From Ferrovibrio sp046297595 (GTDB lineage Bacteria; Pseudomonadota; Alphaproteobacteria; Ferrovibrionales; Ferrovibrionaceae), in the NCBI RefSeq assembly GCF_046297595.1, contig NZ_JBKBHT010000003.1:1-64000 (forward strand): a stretch of DNA of 64,000 nt. Direction: 5' to 3'. The position numbers were made by a program, and so were the translations under genes. Shown piece after piece: positions 19,313 through 27,869 of this stretch (within the stretch, counting starts at the first letter, position 1; every line of letters begins with the position of its first letter). The notes beneath the pieces were generated by a model. The model saw only the letters and a list, made by a program, of their open reading frames with translations, did no database searches and was not told the DNA's origin.

Positions 19313-19843
19313 ATGACCCGCCCTTCATCGGCTTCATCGGCGCCGCCGCCCGTCTTCTCCATGCCCAGCCTGTATGTGCTGCTGCTGTCGTTTGCGTTGT
19401 GCTTCGGCGTTTCGGGCCTTGGCAGCGCGGTGACCGTGGGCCCGGTGCGGACATGGTATCCCACCCTGGCCAAGCCGGCGCTGACGCCGCCCGACATCGC
19501 CTTTCCCATCGTGTGGACGATCCTGTTCGCGCTGATGGCGGTATCGGTCTGGCTGGTCTGGCGGCAGGCGATCCGCAGCCCGGCCGGCTGGCGTTCGGCC
19601 ATCCCGGCCTTCATCCTGTTCGCGGTGCAGCTGGCGCTGAATTTCGGCTGGTCGCTGCTGTTCTTCGGGCTGCAGAAAATCGGCCCGGCGCTCATCGAGA
19701 TGCTGGTGCTGCTGGCCGTGCTGGCCGCCACGATTGTGGCCTTCGCCCGCCATTCGCGGCTGGCCGCCCTGCTGCTGGTGCCCTATTGGGCCTGGGGCGC
19801 CTTCGCCACGTACCTCACGTTCATGATCTGGCGGCTGAATTAG
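19313..19843 (+). CDS. tspO: TspO/MBR family tryptophan-rich sensory protein
   Basis: Five-helix membrane protein of 176 residues of the TspO/peripheral benzodiazepine receptor family. Family landmarks are 'WYPTLAKPALTPPDIAFPIVWTILF' (about 44-68), 'QLALNFGWSLLFF' and 'PYWAWGAFATYLTFMIWRLN' at the C-terminus. TspO binds porphyrins and regulates pigment or stress genes in some Alphaproteobacteria. A second start, ATG 19361, would give 160 residues, the more usual length. The first ATG has no ribosome-binding site and follows TATATAGATT directly, so either it is leaderless or the later start is used. The stop overlaps the convergent TetR gene. Confidence 0.92.
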   Translation: MTRPSSASSAPPPVFSMPSLYVLLLSFALCFGVSGLGSAVTVGPVRTWYPTLAKPALTPPDIAFPIVWTILFALMAVSVWLVWRQAIRSPAGWRSAIPAFILFAVQLALNFGWSLLFFGLQKIGPALIEMLVLLAVLAATIVAFARHSRLAALLLVPYWAWGAFATYLTFMIWRLN

Positions 19844-20439
19844 CCCGCGCGGGAAACGCCGCGCAGCCAGTCGAGCGCCAGGACAAGCTTCGTGGCATCG
19901 TCCAGGCCGCGCGACTCCAGCTCGGCCCAGACCGGAAAAGCCAACACATGCCGCACCGTCGCCAGCAGGCGCGACGCGATGACCGCATCGGCTGAAAAAT
20001 CCGCCGCCAGCGCAGCAGCCAGCGTATCCAGATGGGCGGCGAAGGCCGCCATCGGTCCCTGCAGGGCCGGCACTTCCGCCACGTCGCGATGCGATGCCGT
20101 CCACATCCCGCGGGTCGCGCGGTAATAGGCATAGAAGGCGGCCAATGCTGCCTCCAGCCGGGCCCAGGGATCGGCCAGCCTTTGCCATGCGGCCGGATCG
20201 GGCGGCGGATGCAGCGTCAGCCAGTGGGCGGTGCAGGCCTCGAACACCGCCGCCTCGTCATGGAAATGCCGGTAGACCGTCAGGCGCTGCACCCCGGCGC
20301 GCTGGGCAATCGCGCTGATCGTGGTGGCGCGCGGGCCGATCTCCTCGTGCAGCTCCATCGCCGCCTCGACGATGCGCCGCCGGGTTTCGTCCTGGCCCTT
20401 CGCACGCTCGCGCAGGGTATAGGGTCGCTTCTCCGTCAT
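19840..20439 (-). CDS. TetR family transcriptional regulator
   Basis: A 199-residue repressor-type protein with an N-terminal TetR helix-turn-helix ('ATTISAIAQRAGVQRLTVYRHF', about 37-58) and a helical ligand domain. It is divergent from the MBL-fold hydrolase gene, with a promoter and palindromes between them, so it most likely represses that hydrolase/SnoaL pair and itself. The ligand is unknown. Confidence 0.92.
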   Translation of the reverse strand: MTEKRPYTLRERAKGQDETRRRIVEAAMELHEEIGPRATTISAIAQRAGVQRLTVYRHFHDEAAVFEACTAHWLTLHPPPDPAAWQRLADPWARLEAALAAFYAYYRATRGMWTASHRDVAEVPALQGPMAAFAAHLDTLAAALAADFSADAVIASRLLATVRHVLAFPVWAELESRGLDDATKLVLALDWLRGVSRAG

Positions 20440-20440
20440 T

Positions 20441-20462
20441 CAGTGAACATGGACGATCACTG
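20441..20462. promoter_or_regulatory. Candidate second TetR operator
   Basis: An imperfect inverted repeat, CAGTGAAC and GATCACTG arms over 22 bp, lies immediately before the TetR start codon. It shares the GTGAAC half-site with the palindrome at 20503-20518, which suggests autorepression. Confidence 0.45.
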
Positions 20463-20467
20463 AAATA

Positions 20468-20496
20468 TTGACAAGGGCCCGGCCGATCTCTATGAA
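20468..20496 (+). promoter_or_regulatory. Sigma-70 promoter of the MBL/SnoaL operon
   Basis: TTGACA (20468-20473), a 17-bp spacer and TATGAA (20491-20496) form a near-consensus promoter. The expected start point, about 20503, falls on the edge of the palindrome at 20503-20518. Confidence 0.75.
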
Positions 20497-20502
20497 TTTC
20501 GG

Positions 20503-20518
20503 TGAACACTATAGTTCA
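20503..20518. promoter_or_regulatory. Candidate TetR operator
   Basis: TGAAC-ACTATA-GTTCA is a 16-bp inverted repeat lying on the predicted transcription start of the hydrolase operon, where a bound TetR dimer would block RNA polymerase. Confidence 0.65.
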
Positions 20519-20543
20519 TTGAAATAACCCCGGAGCCATCCCC

Positions 20544-21347
20544 ATGACTGCCATTGAAATTCCAACCTTTTGCGCCCCGCGCCCTCTGACCCCGGCCTGG
20601 ACCGTGCTGCCATCATGGCTGCCGGTGCCGGGCCTGGGCGCGTTGCCGGTGAACTGTTTCCTGCTGAAGGGTCCCGAGCCGCTGCTGGTCGATACCGGCC
20701 TGGCGGCTTTGGGCGATGATTTCATCGCCGCGCTGGAAACGCAGATCGACCCGGCCGAGCTGCGCTGGATATGGCTGAGCCACATGGACCCCGACCATGT
20801 CGGCAACCTGTCGCGCCTGCTGGCACGGGCACCGCAGGCACGCATCGTCACCGGCTTCCTCGGCATGGGCAAATTGCAGCTCGCCGGCTTCGATGTCGCG
20901 ACGGTGCATGTCGTGCAGCCGGGCGAAAGCTTCACCGCCGGCGGCCGCCGGCTGAATCCCCTGCGGCCGCCCTATTACGATGCGCCGGAGACGCTGGGCT
21001 TCCACGACGAGGCCGATGGCGTGCTGTTCGCCGCCGACTGCTTCGGCGCGGTGCTGCCCGGCATGGTCGACGCCACCGAGCAGATCGCCGCGAACACATT
21101 GCGCGACGGGCTGCTGACCTGGACGGCAATCGACGCGCCGTGGCTGGCGGCCGCCGACCGCGCCGCGCTGGGCCGCTGCCTGGCGGCCTTCGAACGGCTC
21201 GACTCCGCATGGCTGCTGTCGGCGCATCTGCCGCCGGCACGCGACGCCAGCCATCTCACGAGCCTCATCGCCGATGCCTATTGCGGCAGGGAAATCGCCG
21301 CGGCCGATCCCTTCTCCATCGAACGGCTCGCCGTCGCATCGCACTGA
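20544..21347 (+). CDS. MBL-fold metallo-hydrolase, ODP-like metal motif
   Basis: Metallo-beta-lactamase-fold protein of 267 residues. The metal motif reads 'LSHMDPDHVGN' (His80, Asp82, Asp84, His85). The second His of the classic HxHxDH motif is thus an acidic residue, as in the oxygen-binding domains of flavodiiron proteins (HxExDH) and their stand-alone relatives. Later ligands are likely in 'FHDEADGVLFAADCFG'. This suggests a di-iron rather than a zinc hydrolase centre, but function is uncertain. It is the first gene after the TetR-controlled promoter, followed 32 bp later by a SnoaL-like gene. Confidence 0.85.
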   Translation: MTAIEIPTFCAPRPLTPAWTVLPSWLPVPGLGALPVNCFLLKGPEPLLVDTGLAALGDDFIAALETQIDPAELRWIWLSHMDPDHVGNLSRLLARAPQARIVTGFLGMGKLQLAGFDVATVHVVQPGESFTAGGRRLNPLRPPYYDAPETLGFHDEADGVLFAADCFGAVLPGMVDATEQIAANTLRDGLLTWTAIDAPWLAAADRAALGRCLAAFERLDSAWLLSAHLPPARDASHLTSLIADAYCGREIAAADPFSIERLAVASH

Positions 21348-21379
21348 ACCACACGCATAACCCGAAAGGAATTACACGC

Positions 21380-21829
21380 ATGTCCAGGACGCAAAACCCC
21401 ATCGACCGCAACATCGCAACCGTGCGGCGTTTCCTTGCCGGCACGCATTCCGCCGACATCGCCGATGTTAGGGTGATCGACGACACCGTCGTGCCCGACA
21501 TCGTCTGCCATGGTTTCCCCGGCGGGATGAACCCGAACAGCCATGACAGTTACAAGGACTTCTTCCGCATCTTCCGACAATCCTTCGGCGCCATGCAGTT
21601 CGGCATCGACACCCTGGTGGCCGACAAGGATTTCGTCTCGGCGCGATGGCATGTCGACTGCATCCATTGCGGCCCGTTTGCCGGCATCGCGGCGACCGGA
21701 CGGCAGGTGCATTTCACCGGCATGGTGCTCTATCGCATGCGGGATGGCCTGATCGCCGAAACCTGGCTGCATGTCGATGAACTGGCCCTGCTGGGCCAGA
21801 TCGGTGCCCTGCCCCAGATGGCCGCCTGA
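21380..21829 (+). CDS. SnoaL-like/NTF2-fold protein (ester cyclase type)
   Basis: A 149-residue NTF2-fold protein. The pattern 'NIATVRRFLAG', a central 'HDSYKDFFRIFRQSFGAMQFGIDTLVADKDFVSARWHVDC' and 'HFTGMVLYRMRDGLIAETWLHVDELALLGQIGAL' matches SnoaL-like ester cyclase or isomerase families. The start at ATG 21380 follows GAAAGGAATTACACGC. It is the second gene of the TetR-controlled pair. The substrate is unknown. Confidence 0.85.
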   Translation: MSRTQNPIDRNIATVRRFLAGTHSADIADVRVIDDTVVPDIVCHGFPGGMNPNSHDSYKDFFRIFRQSFGAMQFGIDTLVADKDFVSARWHVDCIHCGPFAGIAATGRQVHFTGMVLYRMRDGLIAETWLHVDELALLGQIGALPQMAA

Positions 21830-21840
21830 CGCCGCCTCGA

Positions 21841-21876
21841 CGGACCGGTCCGGCGCGGTTCTGCCGGGCCGGTCCG
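21841..21876 (+). terminator. Terminator-like hairpin after the SnoaL gene
   Basis: CGGACCGG-T-CCGG (21841-21853) pairs with CCGG-G-CCGGTCCG (21864-21876) around a ten-base loop. The stem is long, but no T-run follows, so it may act with Rho or protect the transcript end. Confidence 0.5.
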
Positions 21877-21879
21877 CCA

Positions 21880-21908
21880 TTGACGGCAGCCCCGCCGGTT
21901 CTTAATTC
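21880..21908 (+). promoter_or_regulatory. Candidate promoter of hrcA
   Basis: TTGACG (21880-21885), a 17-bp spacer and TAATTC (21903-21908). The expected start point falls at or next to ATG 21916, so the message would be leaderless or translation would begin further in. No CIRCE inverted repeat (TTAGCACTC-N9-GAGTGCTAA) was found in front of hrcA. Confidence 0.45.
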
Positions 21909-21915
21909 TGGAGCC

Positions 21916-22959
21916 ATGGGCGCGATGATCCAGGAGATGAGCCAGCGCAGCCGCGAGATTTTGCGGCTGGTGGTGGAGACCTACATGACCACGGGCGAGC
22001 CGGTGGGCTCGCGCTTCATCTCCAAGCGGCTGGAACACCGCCTCTCGCCCGCCAGCATCCGCAACACCATGGCCGACCTGGAAGAGGCCGGCCTGCTCTA
22101 TGCCCCGCATACCTCGGCCGGCCGCCTGCCGACCGAAAGCGGCCTGCGGCTGTTCGTCGATGGCCTGCTGCAGGTGGGCGACCTGACCCAGGACGAACGC
22201 AGCTCGATCGAGGGCCGCTGCGCCGGCTCGGGCCGCGGTTTCCAGGAAGTGCTGACCGAAGCCACCAGCGTGCTGTCGGGCCTCTCTGGCCATGCCGGCC
22301 TGGTGGTGGCGCCGAAGGTGGACGCGCCGTTGCGCCATGTGGAATTCGTGCCGCTGGGGCCGGGCAAGGCTTTGGTGGTGATGGTGTCGGAATCAGGCCA
22401 GGTGGAAAACCGCATGCTCGACATGCCGCTCGGCCTGACGCCGGCGGCTTTGGCCGAGGCCGGCGAATTCCTGTCGCGCCGCCTGAAGGGCCGCACCATG
22501 GGCGAGGCGCGCAGCGAGATTCTGGGCGAGCTGGCGGTGCGCCGCGCCGAACTGGACCAGTTGGCCGCCCGCGTGGTGGAGGCAGGTTTGGCCGTGTGGA
22601 GCGGCGAGGCCGAGCGCGGCACGCTGATCGTGCGCGGCAGCGCCAACCTGCTGGACGACGTGGCCGCCATCGCGGATCTGGAGCGCATCCGCAATCTGAT
22701 GGAAGAACTCGAGAATACCGAGGAGATGCTGCGCCTGATCGAACTGGCGCAGGGCGGCGAGGGCGTGCGCATCTTCATCGGCTCGGAAAACACCCTGTTC
22801 CGCCGCGCCGGCTGTTCGCTGATTGTGGCGCCGCTGCAGAACCAGCAGCAGCGCATCGTCGGCGCCATCGGCGTGATCGGGCCGACCCGGATGAATTACG
22901 CCCGGGTGGTGCCGATGGTGGATTTCACCGCCCAGGTGGTCGGCCGCCTGCTCGGCTGA
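21916..22959 (+). CDS. hrcA: Heat-inducible transcription repressor HrcA
   Basis: HrcA of 347 residues, the usual length. The N-terminal winged helix region includes 'YMTTGEPVGSRFISKRLEHRLSPASIRNTMADLEEAGLL', and the C-terminus ends with 'VGAIGVIGPTRMNYARVVPMVDF', the family signature. It represses groESL and sometimes dnaK via CIRCE with GroEL as co-factor. ATG 21916 was taken; ATG 21925 is an alternative. It is followed by grpE, 108 bp downstream, the standard alphaproteobacterial order. Confidence 0.95.
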   Translation: MGAMIQEMSQRSREILRLVVETYMTTGEPVGSRFISKRLEHRLSPASIRNTMADLEEAGLLYAPHTSAGRLPTESGLRLFVDGLLQVGDLTQDERSSIEGRCAGSGRGFQEVLTEATSVLSGLSGHAGLVVAPKVDAPLRHVEFVPLGPGKALVVMVSESGQVENRMLDMPLGLTPAALAEAGEFLSRRLKGRTMGEARSEILGELAVRRAELDQLAARVVEAGLAVWSGEAERGTLIVRGSANLLDDVAAIADLERIRNLMEELENTEEMLRLIELAQGGEGVRIFIGSENTLFRRAGCSLIVAPLQNQQQRIVGAIGVIGPTRMNYARVVPMVDFTAQVVGRLLG

Positions 22960-23067
22960 GCGGCCCCAGAAAACCTTTCCGCTGCGGCGAAAAGCCCCGT
23001 TTTCCGCCTGCCCCCTTTCAATTCCGGCCATCCGTCCGTATATGCAGGGCCTCGACGAGGATTATCG

Positions 23068-23658
23068 ATGACCCAGACCGACAACCAGACCCCCGAACAG
23101 ACGACCGAACAGCAGACCGAGACCGCCGGCGAGACCGATGCGCTGACCCAGAATCTCTCCCGGGCCCAGGCCGAGATCGCCGAGCTGAAGGACCGCCTGC
23201 TGCGTACCGCCGCCGAGGGCGAGAACCTGCGCAAGCGGCTGGAGCGCGAGAAGGAAGACGCGGCGAAATACGCGTCGGGCAAATTCGCCAAAGACATCCT
23301 GACCGTGGCCGACAACCTGCGCCGCGCGCTGGACACCGCCCCCAAAGATGCCGTTGAAAATGATCCGGTGCATGGCCTGATCGCCGGCGTGGAAGCCACC
23401 GAGCGCGAGCTGATCGGCGTGTTCGAGCGCCACGGCATCCAGCGCATCGACCCCAAGGGCCAGCGTTTCGATCCCAACCTGCACCAGGCGATGTTCGAGA
23501 TCGAGGATCCGACCCAGCCGAGCGGCACGGTGATCCAGGTGGTGGCCGCCGGCTATGTGCAGCATGGCCGCCTCTTGCGCGCCGCCATGGTGGGCGTGTC
23601 GAAGGGCGGGCCGCAGCCGGAAATCCAGCCGGGCAATACGGTGAATACCCAGGCCTGA
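23068..23658 (+). CDS. grpE: Nucleotide exchange factor GrpE
   Basis: GrpE of 196 residues. An acidic, Gln/Thr-rich N-terminal tail leads into the long coiled-coil helix ('LSRAQAEIAELKDRLLRTAAEGENLRKRLEREKEDA', about 27-62), then the beta-wing domain with 'GIQRIDPKGQRFDPNLHQAMFEI' and 'VVAAGYVQHGRLLRAAMVGVSKG'. It releases ADP from DnaK. dnaK and dnaJ lie 2.3 kb downstream, after a sensor kinase and the opposite-strand alkB gene. Confidence 0.97.
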   Translation: MTQTDNQTPEQTTEQQTETAGETDALTQNLSRAQAEIAELKDRLLRTAAEGENLRKRLEREKEDAAKYASGKFAKDILTVADNLRRALDTAPKDAVENDPVHGLIAGVEATERELIGVFERHGIQRIDPKGQRFDPNLHQAMFEIEDPTQPSGTVIQVVAAGYVQHGRLLRAAMVGVSKGGPQPEIQPGNTVNTQA

Positions 23659-23822
23659 GGCCGGGCCTGACCGGGGGGCTGACTTGGGCCTAAGTGCTCG
23701 CCGGATAAGAGAATTGTGAGGCACGTCACTCGCCTCGACAATTCGCCGAATCATCCGGTTTTGTCAAAATTCGGCAACACGCGCCGCCGATAGTCGGCCC
23801 CGAAAAGTGGCGGGGAAGACCA

Positions 23823-25049
23823 GTGGACATGATCAGCGGCGAGGCGCTCGAGACCATCGGCACCGTGGCGGTGCCATTGCCGCCGGTGCCGGTTAGCATG
23901 CGCTGCGAGGAGGTCGACCTGAAATTCCAGGCCGACCCGGACCTTGGGGCGCTGGCCGTGGTGGATGGCGACCGGCCGGTGGGCCTGATCAACCGCTACG
24001 ACCTGATCACCCAGCTCTCGCGCGATTACGGCCGCGCGCTTTGGGCGAAAAAGCCCGTCGGCAGCCTGATGGACGAGCATCCGCTGATCGTGGATGCCAG
24101 CATCGGCGTCGACACCCTGGAAAGCCTGATCGCCGACGAGCACCAGAGCGCGCTGCTGCGCGGCTTCATCGTCACCCGCAGCAACCGTTATTACGGCGTG
24201 GGCACAGCCCTGTCGCTGCTGCAGCTCGGCATGGCGCGCAGCGAGCGGCGCAATCGCGCGCTGGACCGCGCCCGCCAGCAGGCCGAGGAAGCCAGTCTCA
24301 GCAAGTCGCGCTTCCTGGCCAACATGAGCCACGAACTGCGCACGCCGCTGAATGCCATCATCGGCTTCGCCGAGATCATCCATAAGGAGATGATGGGACC
24401 GCTGGGCAACCCGCGCTACGGCGAATACGTCACCGACATCCTCTCCAGCGGCCAGCATCTGCTCAGCCTGATCAACAACATCCTCGACATGTCGAAGATC
24501 GAAAGCGGCTCCTGGCGCATCCAGCCCGAGATGACCGATCCGGTCGAGATCATGGAAGCCAGCATCCGCACCTTCCGCGAACGCGCCGAGGGACGCGGCG
24601 TGTTTATGAGCATGGCAGTCGATGCGCGGCTGTTCGAAGGTTATGTCGACCGCCAGGCTTTACGGCAGATTCTGCTGAACCTGATTTCCAACGCGGTGAA
24701 ATTCACCCCGCCCGGCGGCCGGATCGAGGTGGGCGTGCGACCGCTGGACGATGGCGGTTTCTGCATCTGGGTCAGCGATACCGGCATCGGCATCGCGCCC
24801 GAGCATATCCCGCTGGTGCTGGCGCCCTTCGGCCAGGTGGAGAACGACCTGACCCGGCAATACGAGGGCACCGGTCTGGGATTGCCGCTGGTGAAGTCGC
24901 TGGTCGAGATGCATGGCGGCATCTTCGAACTGGACAGCACGCCCGGCGAAGGCACCACCATGCGCGCCAGCTTTCCGCCACCGCCGAACGGCATCGCGGC
25001 CGGCAGCGGCATCGTCAGGGCCGCGTCACCCGCCGCAATGTCAGATTGA
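23823..25049 (+). CDS. Sensor histidine kinase with CBS-like N-terminal domain
   Basis: Soluble kinase of 408 residues with no membrane segment. Residues about 25-140 ('ALAVVDGDRPVGLINRYDLI', 'SLMDEHPLIVDASIGVDTLE') look like a CBS-pair-type ligand module. A short coiled coil follows, then HisKA with His170 in 'MSHELRTPLNA' and an HATPase domain ('NAVKFT', 'DTGIGI', 'GTGLGLPL'). It starts at GTG 23823, with ATG 23829 possible. No response regulator is nearby. Its end overlaps the convergent alkB gene by 35 bp. It lies inside the heat-shock gene block without clear functional link. Confidence 0.9.
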   Translation: MDMISGEALETIGTVAVPLPPVPVSMRCEEVDLKFQADPDLGALAVVDGDRPVGLINRYDLITQLSRDYGRALWAKKPVGSLMDEHPLIVDASIGVDTLESLIADEHQSALLRGFIVTRSNRYYGVGTALSLLQLGMARSERRNRALDRARQQAEEASLSKSRFLANMSHELRTPLNAIIGFAEIIHKEMMGPLGNPRYGEYVTDILSSGQHLLSLINNILDMSKIESGSWRIQPEMTDPVEIMEASIRTFRERAEGRGVFMSMAVDARLFEGYVDRQALRQILLNLISNAVKFTPPGGRIEVGVRPLDDGGFCIWVSDTGIGIAPEHIPLVLAPFGQVENDLTRQYEGTGLGLPLVKSLVEMHGGIFELDSTPGEGTTMRASFPPPPNGIAAGSGIVRAASPAAMSD

Positions 25050-25665
25050 TCCGGCCACCGCCAGGGATCAGCCGGCTGGTCCCGGGCAGCACCCGGTCGA
25101 TACCGTGGAAAGCCAGCCGCGACGCGCCGCCCAGCACCAGCACGTCGCCCGAGGCCAGCCGGAAGGAGCGCGTCGGATCGCGCCGCGTCGTGCCGCCCAG
25201 ACGGAACAGCGCCTCGTCGCCGAGCGAGATCGAGACCACGGGCGCGGAGAAATCCGCCTCGTCGCGGTCCTGATGCAATCCCATTTTCGCCGCGTCGCGA
25301 TAGAGGTTGATCAGGCAGCATTCGGGCTCGTGGCCAAAGCCTGCCGCGGCGCGCCATACATCCAGCACCGGCTCCGGGATGGCCGGCCAGGGCCGGCCGG
25401 TGACCGGGTGCCGCTCGATATAGCGGTAGCCCTGTTCCCGGTCGGAATACCAGCCGAAACGGCCGGCATTGCTCATGGCCACGCTCATCGGCTTGCCGGT
25501 TTTCGGCATGGTGGCATGGTAGCCTGGGGCCTGTTCCAGCACGGCCAGGATGGCGGCGGCCATGTGGCGCTGGGCCTCGGCGTCCAAAAAGCCGGGCAAC
25601 AGCCGGAAACCCGAGGGCGGGGCGAAGGCGGCCGGGGAGGATGCGGGGGTGGCAGAAGGCTCCAT
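25015..25665 (-). CDS. alkB: Alpha-ketoglutarate-dependent DNA repair dioxygenase AlkB
   Basis: AlkB-type Fe(II)/2-oxoglutarate dioxygenase of 216 residues that removes 1-methyladenine and 3-methylcytosine from DNA. The iron-binding 'LHQDRDE' (HxD) and 'FHGIDRVLPG' (distal His) are present, as is the Arg-rich end 'GRINLTLRRV' that binds 2-oxoglutarate. 'SNAGRFGWYSDREQGYRY' is the family's nucleotide-recognition lid. ATG 25665 starts a short Ala/Pro-rich leader. It is not linked to ada, which is at 5271. Confidence 0.95.
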   Translation of the reverse strand: MEPSATPASSPAAFAPPSGFRLLPGFLDAEAQRHMAAAILAVLEQAPGYHATMPKTGKPMSVAMSNAGRFGWYSDREQGYRYIERHPVTGRPWPAIPEPVLDVWRAAAGFGHEPECCLINLYRDAAKMGLHQDRDEADFSAPVVSISLGDEALFRLGGTTRRDPTRSFRLASGDVLVLGGASRLAFHGIDRVLPGTSRLIPGGGRINLTLRRVTRP

Positions 25666-25804
25666 CCCCCCAATGTGGCCGGGCCGGGGCCCCTGTCCAG
25701 TGCCGGCCCACGTCCAGTGCAAATTCGGGCAATAACCCGCGACTCGGGCTTCCGGCGGGGGGCCCCGACCGGGCCGGTAATCGGACATTTTTTTGCCACA
25801 CCTG

Positions 25805-25833
25805 TTGCGGGACCGGGGGCGCCCTCTTACATA
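25805..25833 (+). promoter_or_regulatory. Candidate promoter of dnaK
   Basis: TTGCGG (25805-25810), a 17-bp spacer and TACATA followed by CCCC (25828-25833). The -35 resembles the TTG core shared by sigma-70 and alphaproteobacterial sigma-32 promoters. No CIRCE element is present, so sigma-32 control is more likely than HrcA control, though this is inference. Confidence 0.45.
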
Positions 25834-25916
25834 CCCCGCGAGACCTTAAACCAAGGGATCCGCCCCGGTGCTTATATGCTGAGGCCGCAGCGGATCGCCG
25901 CCAAAAGGAGTGAACC

Positions 25917-27851
25917 ATGGCCAAAGTCATTGGCATCGACCTGGGTACCACGAATTCCTGCATCGCCATCATGGATGGCAAGACCCCGAAGGTGGTGGAG
26001 AATGCCGAAGGCGCGCGCACCACGCCGTCGATGGTCGCCTTCACCAAGGATGGCGAACGCCTGATCGGCCAGCCGGCCAAGCGCCAGGCCGTCACCAATC
26101 CCGAAAACACGCTGTTCGCCGTCAAGCGCCTGATCGGCCGCGCCTACACCGACGACGCGACCCGCCGCTTCACCGAGATGGTCCCCTACAAGGTGGCCAA
26201 GGGCGACAATGGCGATGCCTGGGTGGAAGTCCAGGACAAGAAATACAGCCCGAGCCAGGTTTCGGCCTTCATCCTGCAGAAGATGAAGGAAACCGCCGAG
26301 AGCTTCCTGGGCGAGAAGGTGACGCAGGCCGTCATCACCGTACCGGCCTATTTCAACGACGCCCAGCGCCAGGCCACCAAGGATGCCGGGCGTATCGCCG
26401 GCCTTGAAGTGCTGCGCATCATCAACGAGCCGACCGCGGCCGCGCTGGCCTATGGCCTGGACAAGCAGGGCGACGGCAAGAAGATCGCGGTCTATGACCT
26501 TGGCGGCGGCACCTTCGACGTCTCGATCCTGGAAATCGGCGACGGCGTGTTTGAAGTGCGCTCGACCAACGGCGACACCTTCCTCGGCGGCGAGGATTTC
26601 GACCTGCGACTGGTCGATTACTTCGCCACCGAGTTCAAGAAGGAACAGGGCATCGACCTGCGCAGCGACCGCCTGGCACTGCAGCGCCTGAAGGAAGCGG
26701 CCGAGAAGGCCAAGATCGAGCTGTCGTCGGCGACTCAGACCGAGATCAACCTGCCCTTCATCACCGCCGATGCCTCGGGTCCGAAGCACCTGGTTATGAA
26801 GCTGACCCGCGCCAAGCTGGAAGCGCTGGTCGACGACCTCGTGCAGCGCACTATCGAGCCCTGCAAGAAGGCGCTGAAGGACGCGGATCTGTCCGCCGGC
26901 GACATCGACGAGGTGGTGCTGGTGGGCGGCATGACACGCATGCCGAAGGTGATCGAGACGGTGAAGACCCTGTTCGGCCGCGAGCCGCACAAGGGCGTGA
27001 ACCCGGACGAAGTGGTCGCCATCGGCGCCGCCATCCAGGCCGGCGTGCTGCAGGGCGACGTGAAGGACGTGCTGCTGCTCGACGTGACCCCGCTGTCGCT
27101 GGGCATCGAGACGCTGGGCGGCGTGTTCACCAAGCTGATCGAGCGCAACACCACCATCCCGACCAAGAAGAGCCAGGTCTTCTCCACCGCCGAGGACAAC
27201 CAGGGCGCGGTGACGATCCGGGTCTTCCAGGGCGAACGCGAGATGGCGGCCGACAACAAGCTGCTGGGCCAGTTCGACCTGGTCGGCATCCCGTCGGCGC
27301 CGCGCGGCGTGCCGCAGATCGAGGTGACCTTCGACATCGACGCCAACGGCATCGTGCATGTCTCGGCCAAGGACAAGGGCACCGGCAAGGAGCAGCAGAT
27401 CCGCATCCAGGCTTCCGGCGGTCTGTCGGAAGACGACATCAAGAAGATGGTGAAGGATGCCGAGGAGCATGCCGCCGAGGACAAGAAGCGCCGCGAGGCG
27501 GCCGAGGCCAAGAACCAGGCCGAGGCCCTGATCCACGCCACCGAAAAGACCATCGCCGATCTGGGCGACAAGGCTCCGGCCGCCGAGAAGGCCGAGGCCG
27601 AGGCGGTGATCGCCGAACTGAAGACGGCGATCGAGGCGAACGAGCCCGAAGCGATCAAGGCCAAGGCGCAGTCCTTAAGCCAGATCGCCATGAAGCTGGG
27701 CGAGGCGCTGTACAAGACCCAGGGCGAAGCCGGCGCGGCCGGTGGCGAACAGCCGGGTGCCGAGGCGGCGGCCGGCGGGTCTCAGGGCAAGCCCGATGAC
27801 GGCATCGTCGATGCCGACTTCGAGGAAGTCAAAGACGACAAGAAGAAGTAA
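25917..27851 (+). CDS. dnaK: Molecular chaperone DnaK (Hsp70)
   Basis: Hsp70 of 644 residues. The actin-like ATPase begins 'VIGIDLGTTNSCIAIMDG' and includes 'YDLGGGTFDVSILEIGDGVFEV' and 'VVLVGGMTRMPKV'. The substrate domain starts after 'VLLLDVTPLSLGIETLGG', followed by the helical lid and the conserved acidic end 'DADFEEVKDDKKK'. The start follows AAAAGGAG. It works with DnaJ, encoded 98 bp downstream, and GrpE, encoded 2.3 kb upstream. Confidence 0.99.
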   Translation: MAKVIGIDLGTTNSCIAIMDGKTPKVVENAEGARTTPSMVAFTKDGERLIGQPAKRQAVTNPENTLFAVKRLIGRAYTDDATRRFTEMVPYKVAKGDNGDAWVEVQDKKYSPSQVSAFILQKMKETAESFLGEKVTQAVITVPAYFNDAQRQATKDAGRIAGLEVLRIINEPTAAALAYGLDKQGDGKKIAVYDLGGGTFDVSILEIGDGVFEVRSTNGDTFLGGEDFDLRLVDYFATEFKKEQGIDLRSDRLALQRLKEAAEKAKIELSSATQTEINLPFITADASGPKHLVMKLTRAKLEALVDDLVQRTIEPCKKALKDADLSAGDIDEVVLVGGMTRMPKVIETVKTLFGREPHKGVNPDEVVAIGAAIQAGVLQGDVKDVLLLDVTPLSLGIETLGGVFTKLIERNTTIPTKKSQVFSTAEDNQGAVTIRVFQGEREMAADNKLLGQFDLVGIPSAPRGVPQIEVTFDIDANGIVHVSAKDKGTGKEQQIRIQASGGLSEDDIKKMVKDAEEHAAEDKKRREAAEAKNQAEALIHATEKTIADLGDKAPAAEKAEAEAVIAELKTAIEANEPEAIKAKAQSLSQIAMKLGEALYKTQGEAGAAGGEQPGAEAAAGGSQGKPDDGIVDADFEEVKDDKKK

Positions 27852-27869
27852 GTCGGAAAAGCCGACGGA

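Noticed and set aside
25872..27536. Open frame of 554 codons on the minus strand
   Set aside because: It is antisense to dnaK. Long frames opposite dnaK are a known artefact of GC-rich codon use.
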